From an uncultured Eubacteriales bacterium (GTDB lineage: Bacteria; Bacillota; Clostridia; Oscillospirales; CAG-272): DNA of 7,120 nt. The translations under genes were made by a program, and so were the position numbers. Positions 1-5,964 of this stretch are shown piece by piece. Location of the stretch: positions 1 to 7,120 of the forward strand of contig CAKSJC010000084.1 in assembly GCA_934462885.1 (NCBI GenBank), given 5' to 3'. Numbering within the stretch: the stretch's first letter is position 1; the number at the start of each line of letters is the position of its first letter. The notes beneath the pieces are model-generated. The model made no database searches. It was not told where the DNA came from and saw only the letters and a program-made list of their open reading frames with translations.

Positions 1-1
1 A

Positions 2-616
2 GGGCGGAACGATTACAAAATATCTGCGGACATATTAAACAATATCGTTACGAAAAACAAACAAATTCCCGATAAATCAAAGCTCGATCTTATCGTCGCT
101 CTCATTACTCTAAAGTACACGCAGTCGAACAGCGTATGCTATGCGGTAGACGGACAGGCAATCGGTGTAGGCGCGGGTCAGCAGTCACGCATACACTGTA
201 CGCGCCTTGCCGGAAACAAAGCGGACATTTGGCATCTCCGCCGCCATCCGAAAGTTCTCGCACTCTCTTTCCTTCCGTCGCTCGGCAGACCCGACCGCGA
301 CAATGTAATCGACGTATATATTTCCGATCAGAGCGAAGATGTTCTCGGAAACGACGTATGGCATAACTACTTTACGGAAAAACCGTCTGAACTTACAAAA
401 GAAGAAAAACTTGAGTACCTTTCAGAAATATCCGGAGTCGCTCTTGCTTCTGATGCGTTCTTCCCTTTCGGAGACAACATTGAACGCGCGAGAAGAAGCG
501 GCGTATCTTATATAGCCGAACCCGGCGGCTCTGTACGCGATCAAAACGTGATCGACACCTGCGACAAGTACGATATAGCAATGTGCTTTACCGGAATGCG
601 TCTTTTCCATCATTAA
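2..616 (+). CDS. purH: AICAR transformylase (PurH C-terminal type), 5' part missing
   Basis: The last 204 codons of phosphoribosylaminoimidazolecarboxamide formyltransferase are present; the start lies before the window. The enzyme transfers a formyl group from 10-formyl-tetrahydrofolate to AICAR to give FAICAR, the ninth step of IMP synthesis, in the cytoplasm. Recognisable blocks are KYTQSNSVCYA (from base 113), GAGQQSRIHCTRLAG, SDAFFPFGDN (from 449), YIAEPGGS and the terminal RLFHH. From memory of human ATIC, its ligand-contact residues Asn431, Arg451, Phe541, Asp546 and Arg588 fall on codons at 128, 188, 458, 473 and 599; the spacings 431-451 and 541-588 match exactly. The segment IHCTRLAGNKADIWHLRRHP is of the animal-like form, not the E. 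coli PurH form. The catalytic Lys-His pair and any IMP cyclohydrolase domain would lie upstream and cannot be seen, so this may be a stand-alone transformylase rather than bifunctional PurH. It is followed by purD after 40 bases without a terminator. Confidence 0.95.
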   Translation, partial: GRNDYKISADILNNIVTKNKQIPDKSKLDLIVALITLKYTQSNSVCYAVDGQAIGVGAGQQSRIHCTRLAGNKADIWHLRRHPKVLALSFLPSLGRPDRDNVIDVYISDQSEDVLGNDVWHNYFTEKPSELTKEEKLEYLSEISGVALASDAFFPFGDNIERARRSGVSYIAEPGGSVRDQNVIDTCDKYDIAMCFTGMRLFHH

Positions 617-656
617 AAAATATGTTATAAATAACGAAAAGGAATGATTATTTTAT

Positions 657-1943
657 ATGGATATAATCGTTATCGGCTCCGGCGGACGCGAACACGCCAT
701 TATAAAGAAACTGTCTGAAAACAAAGAAATAAATAGAATTTACGCGCTTCCCGGCAATGCCGGAATGTATGAAGCCGAATGTATTCCGATAGCCGCACGT
801 GACATTGACGGAATAGTAGATTTTGCAAAAAATCATAATATCGGATTTGCCGTAGTTGCTCCGGACGACCCGCTCGTGCTTGGCTGCGTTGACGCTCTCG
901 AAAAAAACGGCATACCATGCTTCGGTCCGACCGGCGGCGCCGCACAAATTGAAGGAAGCAAAGTTTTTTCTAAAAACATTATGAAAAAATACGGTATTCC
1001 GACTGCCGCTTATGAGGTTTTTGATTCTCTGTCATCTGCACGTGAATATGTAAAAACATCCAAAACGCCGATAGTTATAAAAGCTGATGGACTTGCGCTT
1101 GGAAAAGGCGTGCTTATCTGCCGGACAACTGAAGAAGCATTTGAGGCTTTAACCGAAATAATGGAAGACAAAATTTTTGGTGACAGCGGAAATCGCGTAG
1201 TTATCGAAGAATTTCTCGAAGGTCCCGAAGTCTCGGTTCTTTCGTTTACCGACTCTCATGTTGTTATTCCTATGGTATCCTCAATGGATCATAAGCGCGC
1301 AGGCGACGGGGACACAGGTTTGAATACCGGCGGAATGGGAACTATCGCTCCTAATCCCTGCTACACTCCGGAAATTGCCGAACGCTGCATGAATGAAATT
1401 TTCATTCCTACCATGGAGGCGATGAAAAAAGAAGGCGTGCCTTTTAGGGGATGCTTATATTTCGGACTTATGCTCACAAAGGACGGTCCGAAGGTCATTG
1501 AATACAACTGCCGTTTCGGAGATCCCGAAACACAAGTCGTTCTTCCTCTGCTCGAAAGCGATCTTTTCACTATAATGAAAGCAACGCGCAATGAAAAACT
1601 TTCGAAAACAGAAGTAAAGTTCAGCTCCGAGTCAGCCTGCTGCGTCATAATGGCCTCCGACGGATATCCAAAAAAATATGAGACAGGTTATCCAATTACG
1701 CTTCCCAAAAAAATAAAGCACGGGGCTCATATCTTTGTTGCCGGAGCTAAGTCGAAAGATGGCGTTCTCGTGACAGGCGGAGGGCGAGTTCTCGGTATTA
1801 CCGCTGTTGCTCCGACTCTTGCCGAAGCTATAAAAAACGCATACGACGCCGCAGGTGATATAAAATTTGAAAACTCTTACATGAGACACGATATCGGTAC
1901 GCGTGCCATGTCGTTTATAAACGCAGAAAAAACGGAGGGCTAA
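657..1943 (+). CDS. purD: Phosphoribosylamine-glycine ligase (GAR synthetase)
   Basis: Complete, 428 residues, the usual family length of about 420-430. PurD joins phosphoribosylamine and glycine with ATP to make GAR, the second step of IMP synthesis, in the cytoplasm. The N-terminal domain opens with MDIIVIGSGGREHA (phosphate-binding loop, residues 7-14). The linker to the ATP-grasp domain carries FGPTGGAAQIEGSK near residue 90. The ATP-grasp domain has IKADGLALGKG (141-151), the IEEFLEGPE block, GLNTGGMG (221-228) and NCRFGDPETQ (284-293), whose Asp289/Glu291 region lies at the metal-ATP site in this superfamily. The C-terminal domain has GGGRVLGITA and YMRHDIG. The start at 657 is chosen because it gives the canonical PurD N-terminus; a weak AAAAGGA site ends 13 bases upstream, which is rather far. 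It sits between purH and purL in one apparent transcription unit. Nothing is truncated or missing. Confidence 0.98.
   Translation: MDIIVIGSGGREHAIIKKLSENKEINRIYALPGNAGMYEAECIPIAARDIDGIVDFAKNHNIGFAVVAPDDPLVLGCVDALEKNGIPCFGPTGGAAQIEGSKVFSKNIMKKYGIPTAAYEVFDSLSSAREYVKTSKTPIVIKADGLALGKGVLICRTTEEAFEALTEIMEDKIFGDSGNRVVIEEFLEGPEVSVLSFTDSHVVIPMVSSMDHKRAGDGDTGLNTGGMGTIAPNPCYTPEIAERCMNEIFIPTMEAMKKEGVPFRGCLYFGLMLTKDGPKVIEYNCRFGDPETQVVLPLLESDLFTIMKATRNEKLSKTEVKFSSESACCVIMASDGYPKKYETGYPITLPKKIKHGAHIFVAGAKSKDGVLVTGGGRVLGITAVAPTLAEAIKNAYDAAGDIKFENSYMRHDIGTRAMSFINAEKTEG
1934..1938 (+). promoter_or_regulatory. Ribosome binding site of purL inside the purD 3' end
   Basis: GGAGG lies within the last codons of purD, 12 bases before the purL ATG and just before the purD TAA. 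This strong Shine-Dalgarno match fixes the purL start at 1951. The arrangement means that ribosomes finishing purD pass over the purL initiation site, so translational coupling of the two is likely (inference). Confidence 0.8.
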
Positions 1944-1950
1944 TATAATA

Positions 1951-4900
1951 ATGGTTTACAGAGTTTACGTTGAAAAACGTCCCGGACTTACTGTTGAAGC
2001 GGATTCGCTGAAAAATGATATATCATCGTTTCTCGGTGTTTCTTCCGTGACGAATGTCCGAATTCTCAACCGGTATGATGTCGAAAATATAGATGAAGCA
2101 CTGTTTGATTACGCTAAAACAACGGTTTTTTCCGAACCGCAGGTCGACGTTATGTATGACAAGCTTCCTGAGTCAGATGACGCAACAGTATTTGCGGTTG
2201 AATATCTGCCCGGTCAGTACGATCAACGTGCCGATTCCGCCGCTCAGTGTATCCAGATAATCTCAAGAGGGCTCAGACCAACTGTTCGGACAGCAAAAAT
2301 ATACATTATCTCAGGTGATATTTCAGAAAAAGAACTCGAAAAAATAAAAAATTACGTTATAAACCCGCTTGAGGCGCGTGAGGCTTCTCTCGACATACAA
2401 GAAACTTTATCATCAAAATATGATGTTCCGGCTGACGTTCCGGTTCTGAACGGATTCTGCGATATGACGGATGGCGACCTGCAACCTTTCATCGACAAAT
2501 ATGCGCTTGCCATGGATCGCGACGATCTCGCATTTACCGTATCGTACTTCAAATCTGAAAATCGCTGTCCGACTCTTGCGGAAATACGAATGATTGATAC
2601 ATACTGGTCTGATCACTGCCGCCACACGACATTTCTTACAACGATAGACAGTGTTACTTTCGACGACCCGATTCTCGAAGAATCATTCAAAAGGTACACA
2701 TCCCTTCGCGAAAAGCTTGGGCGCAGCGACAAAACCATTAATCTCATGGATATAGCTACTATCGTGGTACGTGCACTCAAAAAAGAAGGCAAGCTTCCTC
2801 TGCTTGATGAGTCGGAAGAAATCAATGCCTGCACCGTAAAGATAGATGTTGATGTTGACGGAAATCCTGAGAATTGGCTTCTTCTTTTTAAGAATGAAAC
2901 GCACAATCACCCAACAGAAATCGAGCCTTTCGGCGGAGCCGCTACTTGTATCGGAGGCGCTATACGCGATCCGCTTTCCGGAAGATCTTATGTTTACGCT
3001 GCAATGCGTGTGACGGGTTCCGGCGATCCCACCCGTCCGATTGAAGAAACTCTCCCCGGAAAGCTCCCGCAAAAAAAGCTTGTCACTACAGCTGCCGCCG
3101 GTTACAGTTCATACGGCAACCAAATCGGACTGGCCACCGGTCAGGTAAACGAGATATATCACCGAGGATACGTTGCAAAACATATGGAGATCGGTGCAGT
3201 CATCGCCGCGACTCCTGCAGAAAATGTCCGCCGTGAAGTACCGTCTCCGGGAGATATAGTTATTCTTCTCGGAGGACGAACAGGACGTGACGGATGCGGA
3301 GGAGCCACAGGATCATCAAAATCTCACAATCTACATTCACTTGAATCCTGCGGAGCGGAAGTTCAGAAAGGAAATGCCCCCGAAGAACGTAAACTTCAAA
3401 GACTCTTTAGGAATCCTGAGGCGTCATGCCTTATAAAAAGATGCAACGATTTCGGCGCAGGCGGCGTCTCAGTCGCAATCGGTGAACTCGCTGACGGTCT
3501 TCTGATTGATCTTGACAAAGTACCGAAAAAATACGACGGGCTCGACGGAACAGAACTTGCAATAAGCGAATCACAGGAAAGAATGGCCGTTGTCGTTTCC
3601 CCTGAAGATGTTGAGAAATTTATTAAACTCGCGGATTCCGAAAATCTTGAGGCTACCATAGTTGCAAAAGTTACGGATAAAGACAGGCTCACTATGACAT
3701 GGAGAAAGAAGACAATTGTCGATCTTTCACGTGATTTTCTTAATTCAAACGGCGCGGAAAAGCATATCACGATTTCGCCGCTTCATACCGAAAAATTTAA
3801 CAAAAAGATACCGTCAGATTTTGCAACCGGAATTCTATCTCTCGCACAAGATCTTAACATTTGCTCTCAGAGAGGACTTATCGAACGCTTTGACTCTACA
3901 ATAGGAGCAGGAACAGTAATTATGCCGCTCGGAGGGAAATATCAGTCTACTCCCGCTCAAGCTATGGTGCACAAAATATCTTCTGAAAATCACGACACAA
4001 ATACTGTTTCACTCATGGCGTGGGGCTACAATCCGTTTATTGCCGAACACTCTCCGTATCACTCTGCTTATCTTGCAGTAGTAGAATCGGTTTCAAAACT
4101 CATCGCCTCCGGAGCTTCTTTCGAAGATGTCTATCTAACTTTCCAAGAATACTTTGAAAAGCCTATGCGCTCTCCGCAAAGATGGGGAAAGCCTCTTTCC
4201 GCGCTTCTCGGAGCCTTCGACGCTCAAATGGATTTAGGGATAGCTGCGATAGGCGGAAAAGATTCAATGAGCGGATCCTTTGAAGATTTAGACGTTCCGC
4301 CGACTCTCGTTTCTTTTGCTGTTACTACCGATAAAATAGAAAATATAATTTCTCCCGAATTCAAAAAGTCAGGGCACAGAGTTGTTCTCTTAAAACCCGA
4401 GACAAATGAGAAAGACCTTCCCGAATCAAACTCTCTCATTAATATTTTCAAAATTGTAAATGAACTTATAAAAAACAAAAAAGCCGTTTCAGTATATACT
4501 CCCACCTACGGCGGCATAGCTGAAGCTATAATGAAAATGTCTTTCGGAAATCATATAGGATTCAAATTCGACAGTCGTCTATCTCTTGACGACATTTTCG
4601 GATACGCTTACGGATCGTTTATCATCGAGCTTTCCGACAGCGACGAAATCGGCATCACACTGGGTGAAACAGTATCCGATTACTCTATTTTATTAACAAA
4701 CAGCGAAATAAAATTGGCAGATGTCGAATCGCTCTCGAATGACGTACTTGAAGAAGTATATCCGGTAACCGCAGATTCACAGAATAATTCTACAAATGTC
4801 GAAAATATATCCTATAAAGCAACCTTTTCGAGAGCTTACTCAAATGAGAAGTTTGCTTCTCCTAAAGTTATCATTCCCGTATTCCCCGGAACGAACTGCG

Positions 4901-5655
4901 AATATGACACTGCAAAAGCTTTAAGAAACGTAGGTTTTGATACGGAGATCATTGTTCTCAGAAATTCATCTCCCGACGCTGTCGCAGAATCTGTATCTTA
5001 TTTTGCAAATGCTGTAAAAACCGCGCAGACAATCTTTATTCCCGGCGGCTTTTCGGGCGGAGATGAACCCGACGGAAGCGGCAAATTTATTACGGCTTTC
5101 TTCAGAAACGCTGCTGTTCGTGAAGAAACGAACAAACTTCTTGCCGTTCGCGACGGTTTGATGTGCGGTATCTGCAACGGATTCCAGGCACTCATAAAAC
5201 TCGGACTTGTTCCATTCGGCGAAATAATCGACACCGACGAAAACTGTCCGACTTTAACTTATAACAATATAGGAAGGCATCAGTCTCGCATCGTTCGGAC
5301 AAGAATCGCTTCAAATAAATCTCCTTGGCTCTCCGAAACAAACGTAGGAGATATTTACAATGTTCCGATATCTCACGGAGAAGGAAAATTTATTGCAAAC
5401 GAAAAAGTGATAGATTCTCTCATAAAGAACGGTCAAATTGCAACTCAGTATGTCGATCTGAACGGAAACGCAACCATGAATATCGATTTCAATCCGAACG
5501 GCTCTCTCTTAGCTGTCGAAGGTATCACTTCACCCGACGGAAGAGTATTCGGAAAAATGGGGCACAGCGAAAGATATAACAACGCTCTCTATAAAAATAT
5601 CCCCGGAAACTTCGACATCGGTATGTTCAGATCTGCCGCTAAGTATTTCAAATGA
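1951..5655 (+). CDS. purL: Phosphoribosylformylglycinamidine synthase, single-chain with glutaminase
   Basis: Complete, 1,234 residues. It converts FGAR, glutamine and ATP to FGAM, the fourth step of IMP synthesis. Length and layout match the single-chain clade known from Clostridia and streptococci, distinct from the separate PurS/PurL/PurQ of Bacillus and shorter than the roughly 1,295-residue E. coli form. The N-terminal region (about 1-150) is PurS-like. The linker carries IDTYWSDHCRHTTF (SDHCRHTTF at 220-228). The first synthase half has KNETHNHPTEIEPFGG (from 314), GGATGSS (450-456), DFGAGGVS (from 500) and SESQERM (539-545). The second half has AIGGKDSMSG (to 775). A class I glutamine amidotransferase domain begins near 973 with PVFPGTNCE. 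Its expected catalytic triad is intact: Cys1075 in GICNGFQ, His1205 and Glu1207 in GHSER, where other PurL proteins often have HPER. HGEGKF is at 1142-1147. The gene starts 7 bases after the purD stop with a good GGAGG site and seems to be the last gene of the operon. Confidence 0.98.
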   Translation: MVYRVYVEKRPGLTVEADSLKNDISSFLGVSSVTNVRILNRYDVENIDEALFDYAKTTVFSEPQVDVMYDKLPESDDATVFAVEYLPGQYDQRADSAAQCIQIISRGLRPTVRTAKIYIISGDISEKELEKIKNYVINPLEAREASLDIQETLSSKYDVPADVPVLNGFCDMTDGDLQPFIDKYALAMDRDDLAFTVSYFKSENRCPTLAEIRMIDTYWSDHCRHTTFLTTIDSVTFDDPILEESFKRYTSLREKLGRSDKTINLMDIATIVVRALKKEGKLPLLDESEEINACTVKIDVDVDGNPENWLLLFKNETHNHPTEIEPFGGAATCIGGAIRDPLSGRSYVYAAMRVTGSGDPTRPIEETLPGKLPQKKLVTTAAAGYSSYGNQIGLATGQVNEIYHRGYVAKHMEIGAVIAATPAENVRREVPSPGDIVILLGGRTGRDGCGGATGSSKSHNLHSLESCGAEVQKGNAPEERKLQRLFRNPEASCLIKRCNDFGAGGVSVAIGELADGLLIDLDKVPKKYDGLDGTELAISESQERMAVVVSPEDVEKFIKLADSENLEATIVAKVTDKDRLTMTWRKKTIVDLSRDFLNSNGAEKHITISPLHTEKFNKKIPSDFATGILSLAQDLNICSQRGLIERFDSTIGAGTVIMPLGGKYQSTPAQAMVHKISSENHDTNTVSLMAWGYNPFIAEHSPYHSAYLAVVESVSKLIASGASFEDVYLTFQEYFEKPMRSPQRWGKPLSALLGAFDAQMDLGIAAIGGKDSMSGSFEDLDVPPTLVSFAVTTDKIENIISPEFKKSGHRVVLLKPETNEKDLPESNSLINIFKIVNELIKNKKAVSVYTPTYGGIAEAIMKMSFGNHIGFKFDSRLSLDDIFGYAYGSFIIELSDSDEIGITLGETVSDYSILLTNSEIKLADVESLSNDVLEEVYPVTADSQNNSTNVENISYKATFSRAYSNEKFASPKVIIPVFPGTNCEYDTAKALRNVGFDTEIIVLRNSSPDAVAESVSYFANAVKTAQTIFIPGGFSGGDEPDGSGKFITAFFRNAAVREETNKLLAVRDGLMCGICNGFQALIKLGLVPFGEIIDTDENCPTLTYNNIGRHQSRIVRTRIASNKSPWLSETNVGDIYNVPISHGEGKFIANEKVIDSLIKNGQIATQYVDLNGNATMNIDFNPNGSLLAVEGITSPDGRVFGKMGHSERYNNALYKNIPGNFDIGMFRSAAKYFK

Positions 5656-5741
5656 TTTTACACATTTGTCTAAAATGCACCGAGCAGAAAAATATTAGCT
5701 AAATTATGTTGGCTGACATATTCTTCCCCACGTGCGCAGGC

Positions 5742-5771
5742 GATTTGGCAAAAGTATACTTTTGCCAAATC
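5742..5771. repeat. Perfect 30-base palindrome
   Basis: The left arm GATTTGGCAAAAGTA is followed directly by its exact reverse complement, giving a 30-base palindrome centred on GTATAC. As RNA it would fold into a 13-base-pair stem with a UAUA loop. A short GCGC pair outside (5734-5737 with 5773-5776) could lengthen the stem across an uneven internal loop. It lies 86 bases after the purL stop and 82 bases before the -35 box of the next gene. It lacks a following T-run, so it is not a standard intrinsic terminator. It might still slow or end transcription in both directions, protect the purL mRNA 3' end, be a binding site for a dimeric protein, or be one copy of a REP- or MITE-like repeat; the sequence alone does not decide. 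The symmetry is certain, the role is not. Confidence 0.9.
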
Positions 5772-5808
5772 CGCGCCGCGTTCAACCGAACCTGCTTTGG
5801 TAAATCCG
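5761..5808 (+). repeat. Imperfect direct repeat of the palindrome's right arm
   Basis: TTTGCCAAATCCG at 5761-5773 recurs as TTTGGTAAATCCG at 5796-5808, 11 of 13 bases identical, with starts 35 bases apart. The first copy overlaps the right half of the palindrome. This adds to the impression of a structured repeat element rather than a plain spacer, but a 13-base match with two differences in a short region could also be chance. Confidence 0.45.
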
Positions 5809-5853
5809 ACCTTAAAAAACGGCGTATAACGCTGCCCTTACATTCCCGATACG

Positions 5854-5882
5854 TTGACATAATTCCTTTTTTATGCTATACT
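5854..5882 (+). promoter_or_regulatory. Strong housekeeping-sigma promoter for the GH32 gene
   Basis: A perfect -35 box TTGACA (5854-5859) is separated by the optimal 17 bases from TATACT (5877-5882), one base off the TATAAT consensus. A TG one base before the -10 box (5874-5875) gives an extended -10. Transcription would start near 5889, leaving an untranslated leader of about 75 bases rich in A and T before the GH32 start. Such a strong core promoter for a carbohydrate gene suggests control by a repressor or by catabolite control, but I see no clear cre site or operator overlapping it. Confidence 0.85.
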
Positions 5883-5949
5883 TGCTTCAAATTGATTTCC
5901 CATATTTTTTTCAAAAAGCTCAAGAAAACCACGCAAAAAATGAATGCAA

Positions 5950-5955
5950 AGGTGA
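5950..5955 (+). promoter_or_regulatory. Ribosome binding site of the GH32 gene
   Basis: AGGTGA (within AAAGGTGA) matches the 3' part of the AAGGAGGTGATC complement of the 16S rRNA tail and ends 9 bases before the ATG at 5965. It selects that ATG over the in-frame ATG at 5983, which has no such site before it. In-frame stops at 5941 and 5953 rule out any earlier start. Confidence 0.75.
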
Positions 5956-5964
5956 ATTTCAAAA

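Larger units (their letters stand above)
5656..5853. other. Intergenic region between purL and the GH32 promoter
   Basis: There is no credible gene here. An open frame from 5706 to 5990 exists, but it has no ribosome binding site, reads through the palindrome and the promoter, and resembles no protein I know. The region holds a 30-base palindrome, an imperfect direct repeat of one of its arms, and small weak inverted repeats (GTTC/GAAC at 5780-5791; GCGT/ACGC at 5822-5832). No hairpin followed by a run of T is visible directly after purL, so how purine operon transcription stops is not evident. The stretch from about 5734 to 5832 has the look of a dispersed intergenic repeat, but that cannot be shown from one copy. 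Confidence 0.6.

Noticed and set aside
2683..3072. Antisense open frame of 129 codons within purL
   Set aside because: It is a shadow of the conserved purL frame with no motif or start signal of its own.
5656..5675. TTTTA/TAAAA pairing right after purL as a terminator
   Set aside because: Only five A-T or T-A pairs with no GC in the stem and no T-run after it; too weak to act as an intrinsic terminator.
5881..5924. CTTG/CAAG and GCTT/AAGC pairing in the GH32 leader as a possible riboswitch or hairpin
   Set aside because: The stem is short and bulged, and its 5' strand lies before or at the predicted transcription start, so it would not be in the RNA.
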